DNA of 64,000 nucleotides from Hymenoscyphus infarciens (taxonomy: Eukaryota > Ascomycota > Leotiomycetes > Helotiales > Helotiaceae). Under the pieces are notes generated by a model. The model was not told the origin of the DNA. It made no database searches and saw only the letters and a program-made list of their open reading frames with translations. The DNA is taken from contig LLCB01000247.1 in the NCBI GenBank assembly GCA_001414345.1, forward strand, positions 26,422-90,421. Reading direction: 5' to 3'. Of this stretch, positions 44,400-57,223 are shown piece after piece. Position numbers and translations under genes: made by a program. Within the stretch, counting starts at the first letter, position 1. Each line of letters starts with the position of its first letter.

Positions 44400-44989
44400 T
44401 TGGACCTCCCAATTCATTTATTTTTGTACATCTCTTCCTTCAAAGTGCACTATCTTCCTTCATAAAGAGATAGCTGTTGCTCTTGTAATAGTGGAGATAT
44501 ACATTTTTGAAGCTTTAGGTGGATTTTTTGTCCAAGCGAGGGTTTGAGTGCGTGGGTGTGGGGTATTGTGGGTCTGTTGACTTTTTGCCGCTTTAGGCAT
44601 TTTGTTGCGTTAAGTTGTTTAATCAGTATGTTTTTGTTGACTCTTTGGAGATGGGAGGGGGTTGTGTAATTTAGGGAGGGAGATGCAAGTTCAGGGGGGG
44701 GGGGAATTGGGGGTTCCGAAGGCCTTGGGACCCTTGATCCTGGAAATGGGGAATTATGATAGAGATTTTGGGAGGAGGGGGATAATTTCAAGTCCTCAAT
44801 GCTCGCCTTTGGAAGAGTATGGAGATTGATGACTTTCCGAATTGTTTGCTTATAATTCACCTGACGTGATTGTCGCAAATGTTACATCGAGGTATTCCTA
44901 GTTGGCCGTGTCAACCAGATTTGGTGACAGTGAAGCAGGTGCAGTAGCTTACGGGAATGAATGCACCCGCAATTGAGTGTATTCAGTGT
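44400..44989. other. Flank between tRNA-Gln and AT block 2
   Basis: About 590 bases of normal composition. It has a run of ten or more G residues near 44695. A 142-codon minus-strand frame (44878-44450) overlaps the tRNA 3' flank and lacks any recognisable feature. Confidence 0.35.
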
Positions 44990-45309
44990 AGTCGATAGTA
45001 TTTAGAATATTATACTATTACGATATATTATTAAAATAAAAAAGACTATATAAATTAACTTTTATTACTATAATAAGTTCTTAAATTATATCTTAAAACT
45101 AGGCTTTTTTTAAGCTAATTACTTTAGAGCGCTTAATATTAAAGTAATTAGCTTCTTTTAAAAGCTTAAATAATCTTAAGTTAAGATTATTTAAATACTT
45201 TTAGCTACTTTTCTTAATTATATACTAATTCTCTAATTAGAGTCAGCGCTATTTATTTTATAAGCTAAAAAGTATACTTATCTTATATACTAACTCTCTT
45301 ATATTACTT

Positions 45310-45735
45310 CTTTCTTTAAATACGTCTATACTACTCTAAATTATTCCTTTTTTTTAAAAGTTTTTTTTTATAAGTAAATCTTAAATCTTCTACTATATAT
45401 ACTCTCTCTTCTTTCTTAAATTTAAGTATTAATAATAAAAGAAAAAAGAAGAGGAAAAACTAGTAATAATAGCTTTTAATATCTATTAAAGTATAATATT
45501 CTTAGTAGTAGAACTTCTTAATATAGATTAAATTAGTAACTTCTTTCTTTAAATACTACTTTATATTATTTCTTTCTTTAAAAGTACTTTTTACTAGTAA
45601 ATTCTAAATCTCTTACTATAAATACTCTCTCTTCTTCTTTAAATTTAAGTACTAATAATAAAAGAAAAAGAAAGAGAATAAAGTAGTAGCTCTAAGTATC
45701 TATTAAATTATAATATTCTTAGTAGTAGTATTAAT
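45310..45735. repeat. Imperfect tandem duplication (about 215-235 bp unit)
   Basis: The segment 45310-45505 recurs at about 45546-45735, sharing TACTCTCTCTTCTT, TAAATTTAAGTA, TAATAATAAAAGAAAAA and TATAATATTCTTAGTAGTAG in the same order. Both copies are RIP-mutated and non-coding. Confidence 0.7.
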
Positions 45736-48111
45736 TTTAAGTATAGTAGAAAGTATAAAAAGTGCGATTCTAAATATATAATAGAAGCTTAAATATACTA
45801 TATTAGTTTATTAATTTAGAGCTATATAATATATTTATAAAAGAGTTATACTAAAATAAAGTCTCTACTTAAGAGATATATAATATTCTTAAAAGTAATT
45901 ATAATATTAATTTCTCTAATACTACTCTTAAACTCTAAATTAATATAGAATAGAGTCTTAATTAGAATAAAAAAAGTAAAACTATCTCTATCTTATATAT
46001 ATAAGTAGTATATCTTTTTAAAGATATAAGATTATCTAATCTAAGTATAGTATATATATTAAATTATAAAAGCTTTATAATTAAGCTTTAAAAGCTTTAA
46101 AAGTTACGATTTAAAATAAGCTTTTAGTATTATAAGAAGCTTTAGCTTTAGGTTTCTCTATATATACTTTAATACTTATAGTATTAAGAGAGATAGTAAT
46201 AAAAGATAGAGCTAGAATAAGAACTAAAAAGCGTTATTAAAGATTAATAAAAAGAGGTATAATTATAGATTATAAGAGATTAAGAATACTTATAGTAAAA
46301 TATTATACTAGAGTCTATTTTTATATAAGATAATATCTATACTTAATTTATCTTTTAAAGCTATTATAGTTTCTTAAATAATATAGTAGTATCTACTTTA
46401 TAATAATATAATAATACTATAAGTAGCTTTAAAAAGAGAATAAACTATATATAATTAGATTAAGAATTAGAATCTCTAATAGTAGTAGACGCTTATTATA
46501 TACTTTATTAATAATAAGCTATAGAAAGTAGTAGAAAGCTATACTAATTTTTAGACTTATATTAGTTTAGTACTTCTATAGCTAATTAATATATTAAGGC
46601 TTAGTAGAGATAGCTTATAAAGAGTCTTTAATAAGTAGAAGATATATATTTATAAAAAGAGATTATTTTCTAAAAAGAATCTTTCTAATATAATTACTAT
46701 ATTATATATATATATATATATATATTCTAATTATTTAGAAGAAGCTTTAAACGTATATATATATATATATAGAATTACTATTATCTTTATACTAATACTA
46801 CTTAAAAGTGTAAAATACTAGAAGTACTCTAGACTAACTTTTACTATCTTAGAAGTAAAGAGTATCTAATAGACGTTTATAGTATTAAGATACTTACTAA
46901 AAAGCTTACTAAGCTTTAGAAATTATATAAGAATTAGAATATTAATAAATATTTACTTTAAGCGACTCTAGAGTAGTATAAAATAAAATTCTTAGTATAT
47001 AAATATATATTACTAATTAATAAGATAGAATATACTAAAGAGAGAGAAACTTATACTATAGTATACTTAGATTTAAGAGTAGAATTATTAGTATATATTT
47101 AAAAAAGTAATTTAGTAGAATTAATTCTTTTAGATAAGCTAGAAAGAGTATATAAGTAGAAGCTATACTCTAAAATCGCTTAAGAATTAAAAAAAGCTAA
47201 ATAAAATAGATTAAGATAAATTTAATATAAACTTTAGTAATAAATATAGAAGTAATTAGTTAATAAATATAATACTAGATTATTTATATAATAGCGACTT
47301 CTTAGATAAGAAATTAGAGAAGTTAGAAAAGAATAGTTTAGTAGAATTAAATAAGAATTTAAAAGAGTATATAACTAAAAGATATACTTTACTAGTAGAA
47401 GATAATTTAAAAGAAGAGTTAAGAATAGTTATTAATAAACAAATTTATATTTAATTAATCTACTCTAGAAGCTACTAATTTATTCTTAAGATTAAGCTTC
47501 TTAGAATTAAGCCTTCTTCTTTATAATACTCTTTTATAAATAAATAGTATTAAATACTATTATTATAGTAAAGCGCTTTAATAATTCTAATCTTAGATTA
47601 TCTACTAAAAGATATTCTCTTAAATCTAGAATTCTCTCTTTTCTTATAAGTTATCTTATACTTAATATATATCTCTAGCTATAGTAGTATCTCTAGAATT
47701 ATAGTATTATAATCTACTAACTAATATTAGACTCTATAATAGTTTATAATTATAATTATCTACTAGCTAGTATAACTAGAACATTAATAGAGAGTAAGAT
47801 AATAAAGAAAGTATATATTACTATTTATAAAAAGTATAAAGAGTTAGTTAATAATATTACTTTTACTATTTATAATTAATAAGTAAATAGATATATTAAA
47901 CTAGAAATAAACTTATACTAAATATAGACTAAGCTCTAGGCTTTAAATTTATATATATAAGATTTAAAAAAAGGCTTAATATAAATCTAGAGAAAAATAT
48001 ATATATTTAGTAACTTTTAATTAAAGTTAGAAGTCTTTTATATAAGAGTTTAGATATAGTTATAAGTATATAGTTTACTAAGTATCTAAAGAGGGATTTT
48101 AAGAGAGTAAA

Positions 48112-48607
48112 TGTAACAGCACGAAATATACACAACTATAGTAGAGGTATATAGGAGTGCGTATAGTAGAATAACGTGTATAGATACTAGGCTCTAATAT
48201 AAAAGAAAATAATAACTGTCTCTCTACTATATTAAACATAAACGTCTATATATAAGAAGGTTAGAAGCTTCTAAGTTCTAATAATAATAATAACTAAGCC
48301 CTATCTGATATAGCTAATACTAAATAATAAGAGCTAAAAAGCTAAATATATAACCTCTAATCCTTTAGAAAGCTAAATATATAATATCTAAACCTTAATC
48401 TCTTCTATATATGAATATTAGATATTAATACCTTTAGTACTTTACTTATATAAGTATTAGTTATTCGTAATCTCGGCCTTAGAAGTATTAGAGGTATTAG
48501 TACTACTTAGAGGTATTAGTAGTTTTACAAATACTAATAATTTAGAATAGTGCTATTATATGATAATCTAGCTATTATATAATAATCTAGGATAGTATAC
48601 TATTATA
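48112..48607 (-). repeat. Left LTR (496 bp)
   Basis: Direct repeat of 53255-53750. It keeps the intact TGTAACA terminus, while its other end has lost CA to TA. Confidence 0.9.
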
Positions 48608-49409
48608 TCCTCTCTCCTTTAAAAAGACTCGTTCTAAGTCTTTAGTTAGCGATCGGTATAGTATTAGGTCGATTAGAGTATTATTTATCTTTTTATTATA
48701 AAGAATATAACTTGTCTTACTATTATAGTATCTGGTAGTCGGGGTAGAGTCGGTAGCTAGTAGTATTATTGTTTAAGAGCTAATTACTCTTTATTTACTA
48801 CTATATACTATATAATAATAGGATGCGAATAGAAGAGAAGCTAATAATTAGCTAGTGAGTAGAAAGCGGTACGCTGCTATAGAGTTATTATATTCTTACT
48901 ATTATTATATATTATAATAGTAATTATTAAGTGATAAATAATAATTATAAAGTAATAGCTATTATTATAAGTAGTATATTAGTAGGCGACTTTTCTCTGA
49001 TTCTAACTTCTCTTCTTCTTTTCTTTTTATTTAAATAATATAAATAGTAAGAATATCTTCTAATTAGGTATATTCTTATATACTAACTTGTCTTCTAGAA
49101 TATATATATATATTATATATATATATAAAAGTAAGTTCTTCTCTCCTTAATTAGACCTAATTCGGGGCTAATCTAATATAGTAAAATACCTCTTCTATGT
49201 CCTCCTAGTACGTTTCTAGCTACCTACCGAGTCTACTATATTTAGTGCTTTTAGGTAAAATCTTAGAACGGAGATTATATATATGCTTTTAAGAAGCTAA
49301 AGTTAAAGAAGTATAGGTACTATATAGAGTAGAATACTATATATATTCTAGTAAGTTTAATCTTAAATATATATTAAATCTGTTCTAACTTAGGTAGTTG
49401 TTATAGTTT

Positions 49410-49840
49410 ATTAGAAAGGAGTTTAGTATACTTAAGAGTAAGGAGGAGAAGAGGGAGATTAAGAAGGCTACTAAGGCCTTAGATAAGGTGTTAGTCGTTA
49501 TTAGTATAGAGGTACTAAAGAATAGTTTAGAGGTATAGTTCGCCTTTCTAGAAGAGACTTAGACGCTTTACGCTAAGGTTGCTATAAGTACCTCTTACTT
49601 ATTAGAGCGGTTTCGGTTGCTAATATTTAATAGTTCTTACGCTATACTATAGAGGGTAGAACCTCTATCTAAACCTAGGTTTAGGTCCTCTTTAAGACCT
49701 ATCTAAAGAGTTTATAGGCGTCCCTCTCGAAGCTGGTTATAGGAGGTCGCTAAGGTAAGAAGCGTGCTTATAAGGAGGAGGTAGAGGAAGAAGAGCCGAT
49801 TTAGGCTCCTTACGCTTAAGAGGGTAGGGAGGAGGATGAT
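49410..49840 (+). pseudogene. Relict coding segment inside the LTR element, plus strand
   Basis: One plus-strand frame reads as a charged, helix-rich protein with only scattered stops (EIKKATKALDKVLVVISIEV, then ISTSYLLERFRLLIFNSSYA). The opposite strand does not read well. The element otherwise appears to run leftward, so this may be a captured or nested piece, perhaps the tail of a transposase. No family is recognised. Confidence 0.4.
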
Positions 49841-50299
49841 AAGTTAGAGAAAGGAGAGGCTATAGCCTAGGGAGGGTTAGTAGGCCTTGTTTTAGTAGTA
49901 ACTTAGTCTTAGTTCTTTACTTTATTAATTTTAAACATTTCTACTAGTTAGTGTTTTATCTTAGGTTTTTATTATAAGTTCCTTATTAAGGGTAACTAGA
50001 ATTAGAGGGTATTAATATTATAAATTAACTCTTTTACCTAATTCTTATCTAATTCCCATATATTAAGCTATTCAGAGAGGTATTAGGGTGGTCCTAGCTC
50101 TATGAAAGTCTCTTAGACGATATAGTAAACCCTGAAAATTGTCTATAGGATACTAAGCAGGATCTAAATAGTATCTAACCTAGTTTATAGATGTTTATAA
50201 AAGAGACTTTGTTTCTAATCTTTTAATATCAAAGTATAAGCATTCGCGTTCGCTAAAAGAGTGTAGTCTAATCCTGTCTAGTAGGTCGGAAAAAGTTCA

Positions 50300-52140
50300 A
50301 AAAGTTTAAAGCTTAAAATTCAAAAAGTTCAAAGGTCGGAGGTGAATTTAGAGTAGAGTCGGAAGTCGTTTAGTTAAGAGGTAGTGATAACTTAGTTAAG
50401 AGCTTACTTCGAGAGCGTACTAATTTATATCTAATTCGAATTACTAAAAAAGTATAGGTCTAAAAAAGTTTAGAATAGTCGGAGCCGAATTTAGAGTCGA
50501 CTTAGATATAAATATCGAGAGGTAACGTTATTATAGATAAAAGTGATAACTTAGCTAAGAGCTTACTTAGAGGGTATACTAATTCGTATTTAATTCGAAT
50601 TCGAATAAAATATCTAGTCTACTAGATGTAAAAGAAAGTAAGTTTATCTAAACTAAGGTTAGTAAGGACTTAGAATAAAGTTAGAAACAAAAAGTTAATA
50701 ATATTATAAATAGTAATAACTTAGCTAAGAGGTTACTATTCTTTTAAGAGCGTACTAATTTAATTCGTATCTAATTTAAATTTAGATAAAAAAAGAACTT
50801 CTAGCTCTACTAGAAATAAAAGAAAGTAAGAAAGTAATAACTATAAAACTCTATACCTAAGTTGGTTAAGTTTTAGCTAGTTAAAAGCAAGGTTATAGCT
50901 AAGTTGTCAAGGTTAAAATTTTATTATCTAAGTATCTAAGAATAATAAAAGAAGTAGTTTCAACTAGCTAAAAGCGAAGTTGTTACTAAATATTAAAAAA
51001 TACTATCCAATGTTTAAGATAATAAAAGGAGGAGTTTTAGCTAGTTAAATAAGCTTAATACTAAAGTTTAAAAAGAGGTATAGTTTTAGGTACGACATTT
51101 ATTAGTACTATTATAGGAACTGTATTACTTAAGCTCGTAGACTGCCTCGTTCTCTTTAGTAATTTAGGTCTAAATTAGGGTATTTAAGAACTTATTTAAA
51201 ATCGTCTTCTAATTCTAATTCTACTTTAAAAGTAATAAAGAAAAAGTTTAAAGTAAAATTATAAAAGTTTAAAGTAGAGTTAGATAGTACTTAGTCGAGA
51301 AATAATAATAACTTAGTTAAGAGCTTACTTCTTTATTTCGTCTTAATAGAAAGCGTATTTTAACTAACTTATATTTACTTTAAAAAGTTTAAATAAAAAA
51401 AAAAGGAACTTCTAGCCTGGCTAGAAAAGTAAGAAAGACTTTATACTAGAGTTAGTAGAGTTTTAGCTAGTTAAAGGATTTTAATACCAAAGTTGTTATA
51501 TTACCTTATTCCCTTTAAGGTACTTAAGGACTTAATTATCTTCTAATTCTAATTCTACTTTTAAAGTAGAGAACAATTTACTATTATATTATAGGGAGTT
51601 TAGAGCTGAATTAGATAAAGAGGGGGTATTTTAGACTATAGTACTAATATCTCGTAACTTAGCGTTTTAGTAGGTCTTCTTATCTATAGCTAAAAGATTA
51701 TTTACTATCTTAGCGAAGTTGTAATTCTAGCGTCTCTTAATAGTAGTAGACGAGTTTTAGAGCTAAGGTATAATCTTATCTTATATATAAAAGAAGCTTT
51801 CTAATTCTAGTATCTCTCTAAGTATAGCTGTACTTAAAAAGTAACCTTTTGAAGTTAGTAAAAGTTTCTTTAGTATAATCTTCTTCTAATTCTACTTTTA
51901 TTTCTTTTAACTTCTATCTCTTTTAACCTTTATACTAACGGCTAGGACTTAGTTTATAACTGTAGTCTTTTAAATATTTACTAGTAGAGGTTCGAGAGGA
52001 GTTTAGAGTAGAGTTAGATAATATTTGGTTAGGATTGAAGATAGCGATAACTTAGTTAAGAGCTTACTTCTTTAGTTCTAATAGAAAGCGTATTTTAACT
52101 AATTCGTATCTAATTCGAGGTTTAAGAAGTAGTAGGAAGT
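50300..52140. repeat. Five-copy interspersed module inside the LTR element
   Basis: A core, GATAACTTAGTTAAGAGCTTACTT (with 1-4 changes), appears near 50386, 50545, 50714, 51307 and 52046. It is preceded by GTTTAGAGTAGAGTCGG-like sequence and followed by GCGTACTAATTCGTATCTAATTCGAATT. A second module containing TTTTAGCTAGTTAAA recurs between 50870 and 51480. Spacing is irregular, so it is an interspersed rather than a strict tandem array. Confidence 0.7.
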
Positions 52141-52249
52141 TTATTAGAGGCAGGGGCTTATAAGCGAAAGAGGTTTAAACGTAGGCTTTGAAAAGCAAAG
52201 GAGGGTTCAAACGAAGGTTCGAAAGAGGGTCGGATTAGTAAAGGTTTAG

Positions 52250-52800
52250 AGACAGAGTATTTTTTAAGTTATTAACTTTATAGTTCGCTTAAGAGTATGT
52301 CTATCTCGTCTAACCGATTATTTTATCCTTTATTTTCGTGCCGCTATCTCGTTAATATATCGTCTATATCTAAGAAGTCTTGCTTATCGTTTTATTAAGA
52401 CCTTCTAGGTCTTAGTATATAGTTATAGATCTAAGAGGGTTTAAAGGGTCTTTTAAAAAGGGGGGTAGCCTTAGAAGAGGGTTATTAGAAGGTATTAGAA
52501 GTAGCTGCTCGTAGCTAAAAGAGGTATGAATTTAGGCTTAGAAGCAAGAGAGGGTTTAATTAAGAGTTCGAAAGAGGATTAGATCAAGGAGAGTTAGAAG
52601 GCGAAGTGTTTTATTAACTTTAAATTATAAGCTCGCTTATCTGTCTTTCTAGCTTAGCTAGCCGATTCCTTGTTTCTTAATTCTCTACTTCTAAAGCTTA
52701 TATAACTAACTATATCTAGTCCGTATTTAAGAAGTTCTACTAGTCTCTTCAACCGTCGTTTCGTTGAGATCTTCTGGATCTTAGTATACGAGTGCCATTC
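52250..52800 (-). repeat. Duplicated gag-like segment inside the LTR element
   Basis: The stretch 52600-52800 is repeated in diverged form at about 52250-52440: both carry the order CGCTTA..GTCT, CCGATT, AAGAAGT/CT and a CCTTCTAGGTCTTAGTATA or CTTCTGGATCTTAGTATAC end. On the minus strand both read PE(D/G)LN-like sequence, consistent with an internal duplication of a gag-like start region. Confidence 0.5.
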
Positions 52801-53254
52801 GAGCGGCTTTTCAGTAGAGGCTTGACTTTATTCCCTGAAGGGGCGCTCTACGCTTGAGAGCGGAGCTTAGAAGAGACCAGGGGTCGCTCCGGATTCTGAT
52901 ATATTGAATATCAAATAGGGGGGGGGGGGGTAGGATTAGATTTAAAAGCCTTCTAGATAACTATTATAAGTTAGCTTATTTACTAAATCTAGGGTTATTA
53001 GAACTCTTAGGAAATACTTAGTGTATTCTAATCCTTTAACGTATACTAAAACACGATTTACACTAGCTATCTATATAGATAATAAACCCTGCTATTACTA
53101 GCTGTCTAGGTAGTCTCTAATTACTTAGCTATATAAGAATGTCGTTATGATATTCTAAATCGAGTATAAATCGACTTCTAAATAAGAAGTAATAATAAGC
53201 TCGAAAAGAGATATTATTAAGGCCGTTACTAGCGAAGAAGAGTTATTATTTTTA

Positions 53255-53750
53255 TATAATAGCACGAAATATATATAACTATAGTAGAGGTATATAGGAG
53301 TACGTATAATAGAATAACGTATATAGATACTAGGCTCTAATATAGAAGAAAATAATAACTATCCCTCTACTATACTAAACATAAACGTCTATATATAAGA
53401 AGGTTAGAAGCTTCTAAGTTCTAATAATAATAATAACTAAGCTCTGCCTAATATAGCTAATACTAAATAATAAGAGCTAAAAAGCTAAATATATAACCTC
53501 TAATCCTTTAGAAAGCTAAACATATAACATCTAAACCTTAATCCCTTCTATATATAAATATTAAATATTAATATCTTTAGTACTTCGCTCGTATAAGTAT
53601 CGGTCATTCGTAATCTCAGCCCTAGAGGTATTAGAGGTATCGGCACTGCTTAGAGGTATCAGCAGTTTCACAAATACCGACAATTCAGGATAGTACTATT
53701 ATATAATAATCTAGCTATTACATAATAATCCAGGATAGCATACTATTACA
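53255..53750 (-). repeat. Right LTR (496 bp)
   Basis: Direct repeat of 48112-48607. It keeps the intact TTACA terminus, while its other end reads TATAAT instead of TGTAAC. Confidence 0.9.
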
Positions 53751-56700
53751 GTAAATCTACTAGCTATACTAACTATTAGTACTACGCTTAAGTTATAAAT
53801 TACTTACGACTACTAATAAAAGTTAGTAATCTTAGACTTTTAAATCTTTAAAAAATTATAATATTATCGATTCTATGTTTATTAAGTTCTAGTTAGCTTT
53901 ATAAATCTTAATAATACTATATTATACTTAAAGTAAAAGTAAAAGAATTAATTTAGAATCTTATATTTTTAAGCTATTTTAAGTAGATAGATTACTAACT
54001 TTTATTAATAGTAGTAAATGATTTAAATAGACTTAGTATTAATTACTTACTTTTAGAATCTTCTTAGCTCTTAGAGAATAGTTCTAAGCTAGTCTCTAAG
54101 TAGCTACTAAGCGCGGAATAAATAAGACGTCTACTCTTATAAATATCTATAGAATAGTAAACAAAGTCTTAGTCTTCAAAAATAATAATATAATATATAA
54201 CTAGTAATTAATTAATATATACTAGAATAGTATATTAGAGTCTTATAAATATAATTAAAAGTAAGAAGCGAGATATAGAAGAGTATATAGTTTAAATAGA
54301 ATAGTCTTTTAGTTTTTCTACTTTTATTTTATTACTTTTACTTAAATTTTTAGAAGCTCTATATCTAGCTACTCTACTACTCTATAATACTAAAAATATA
54401 CTAAGATAGCTTAGTATTAGTCTCTTAAAAACTAAGAAGTCTAGGCTTCTTCTTCTAAGAGTTTAAAGCTTAAAATATGCTTTTATTACTTTCTAGTAAA
54501 CCTAGTAAATACTCTAGAAAATTATATATCTACGCTTTCTTAGAAGCTAGATAAACTACTTTCTAATAATATTAAGATTAAGAACTATTTATAAAAAGTA
54601 AAAGACTACTTTATAAAAGCTATAATATAAAGCTTTAGTATCTAGAAGAAGAAATAATAGTTAATTATAGAGTCTAGAAAGAAGTAATAAGCTATTATAG
54701 AATATACTACTACTAACTACTCTACTCTTATTATTAAGCAAAAAGAGAATAAATTAGCTATAGCTAGAGTATAAGCTATTTAAGAGGAAAAGAATAGAGC
54801 TAGAGAATCTTTCTTTATAAAAGCTCTTAGTAAAACTAAAATATTTAAAGCAAAAGTATATAAGAAGAAATTTACCTTTATCTTTAATAAGAAAAAGACT
54901 AAAAGTAAGTAGTACTTTTAAGTTTTATATATATTACTAATTAGTATAACTACTCTAGCCTCTTCTTCTCTAATCTATAGAGTACTAAAGCTTCTCTCTA
55001 TTACTAAAATCTATATTTAAGTAGCTTTATATATTTATATATATATATAATAAGTACTTAGAACTTCTCTATTACTAAGAGTATCTTTATATCTATATAT
55101 ACTTCTATAATATAATATAGTAAGATAGTTAAAGTATAAATTAATAATAATTTTCTAATTTAAGTATCTTACTTATCTACTAATAACTCTAAGAATCTAT
55201 TTAGCTTTAAATTAGTATTTTAAAATATATAAGCTAAAAGGCTTACTATTAAGCTTCTAGAGAATATCTACTATATAATCTTTACTTCTAGTAGATAGAA
55301 TTCTATTAATATACTACTTCTTAATAATAATAAAAAAGATATCTTTCTAGCTATAAATATTACTATTAAGAAGAGAAAAGCTAAGTATTTAAGTTTTATA
55401 GATTATAAAAAGGTAGATAATATATAAGCTCTTAAATAATACTTTATTTTACTAAAAGATTCTAATAATAAAAAGTACTATAAAGTATATATAGTATTTA
55501 AAAGCTATACTAATAATAAGCTATGATTTTCTAAAAAGAGAGAATCTATATCGCTTTTATAGAATATCTAAGAGCTACTAATTCTACTTTAACTCTTAAA
55601 GTCTATGAAGATATCTAATAATAAGTCTATTATACTTAAAAATAATATTTAAGAGAGTAGAAGAGAGATACTAAAAGAGCTTTAGAATAAAGAGAGAGAG
55701 ACTAGGCTTATACTATTACTAGAGAATAGTACTAGTACTAGAGTAAGTATACTATTAGTAGTTAATTCAAAATTAGATAATCTTCTAGAGATATTTATAA
55801 TTATTACTATCTATCTAAGAGACTACTTTATAATTATTATAAGATATTTAGAAAAAGATAATAAAGATAAGAATTCTAGAGATAGTTCTAAGAGTAATAT
55901 AAGAAGTAAAGATATAGATATAGAAAAGAATACTAATAGTAAAAGAATATTAACTCTAGGCTTATACTTACTATTATCTCTTATAAAGAATATAAAGAAG
56001 AAGAGCTTAATAGTATCTACTAAGTTAAATATACTAGAGAGAATAGATAAAGTAGTATAATAATAGATAGCTATAGATATAGATAAGTAAATTATAAGAG
56101 ATCTTAATACTTATTTAAATATAGATATTAATACTATTATTACTAAAGATAAGCTTAAATTAATTAATAAGACTAAGTAATTAAAACTTAAGTAAGAGAA
56201 TAGAATTTAATAAAAGAGTCTCTAATTCGCTCTTATTAACTTCTCTTATATCTATAATTTTATTAGTAAGTAAAATAATATTCTCTATAATAATTACTTT
56301 TATAAATAGCTTTAATTTCAAGAGAAAGAGAAGAGATACTCTCTTTTAAATAACTCTTACTAATTAACTCTTTTATACTACTAAAAAGATTAGAATTATA
56401 TATAGTAAGTAAAATAAGAAGAGAGCTAAGAAGTAAGTATATATAGTAGTTAATACTTTAGATAAAAATATAAGAAAGATTATTATAATACTTTAATTTT
56501 ATTACTACTTTTTAGTTACTTTTTACTATTTTTACTCTTCTTTTACTTTCTTTACTAAAGTATTTAATTAATTTTAAATTATAAGTACTACTTTATTAAT
56601 TATATACTAATTATCTAATTAAGTTTAATATCTCTTACTCTTAGATTAAATTATAACTATACTTATAATATTAATTATCTCTTTTTCTCTCTTATTTGTT

Positions 56701-57223
56701 AAGTATTTATATAATATTATTATTTTTACCAAGTATTTATATTACTTTTAATACTTTATAATATTTTAAATAATAGAGTTAAAGTTATATAATACTTATA
56801 TTTAGTATATTACTAGATAGTATATATAAATAGAAAGTAAGTATTAAGTAATTATAATACGTATATATTTAATAGATATATATATATATTATATTACTTT
56901 TTACTCTCTACTCTTGCTTATACTCGACTTTTATAATTTAAGCTTTATAATTTACTCTTATTTTATAATTTCTAATTTAAGTATTTTAATTTATATCTAA
57001 ATAGCTTCTAAAAAATCTACGTTTATTAATTTACAAGTTACGATTTATAATTTAGCTTCAAAAGACTATATATTTATTAGTTTAAGCTTTATGATTTGCG
57101 ATTTACTAATTACGATTTAGTTGTTTCTGACTTTTAGTAAATACGGGATGCCGTACTAGGCGACCTACGAGGCCAACCACAGCCGCGCGCGAAAGCAACC
57201 TCGTGTTTCGAAAGCAAAAGACA

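Larger units (their letters stand above)
48112..53750 (-). mobile_element. LTR element with 496-bp LTRs, GTAAA target duplication and non-pol interior
   Basis: Two LTRs of exactly 496 bp (48112-48607 and 53255-53750) begin TGTAACAGCACG (or its RIP form) and end ACTATTACA (or ACTATTATA). GTAAA immediately precedes the left LTR (48107-48111) and follows the right one (53751-53755). A purine tract on the minus strand (AAAGGAGAGAGGA, complement of 48608-48620) directly abuts the left LTR, so transcription is probably leftward. The 4.65-kb interior shows no reverse transcriptase or integrase I can recognise. Instead it holds repeated modules at 50.3-52.1 kb and a duplicated segment at 52.25-52.8 kb. 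A minus-strand ATG at 52798 starts a frame reading MALVY, stop, DPEDLNETTVEETS, possibly a gag-like relic. It is probably non-autonomous. Confidence 0.85.
44990..57140. repeat. AT-rich, RIP-mutated repeat block 2 (nested elements)
   Basis: A 12 kb block with the same CpA/TpG-depleted, TpA-rich character as block 1. An LTR element (48112-53750) is inserted inside older degraded sequence; the two outer parts (44990-48111 and 53751-57140) contain ruined coding-like stretches I cannot assign. Long (AT)n runs occur near 46697 and 46755. The interior of the inserted element is less AT-biased than its surroundings, suggesting weaker or later RIP. Confidence 0.88.

Noticed and set aside
46690..46770. 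Candidate CRISPR-like or tandem array in the (AT)n stretch
   Set aside because: It is a simple AT dinucleotide run without spacers, in a eukaryotic genome.
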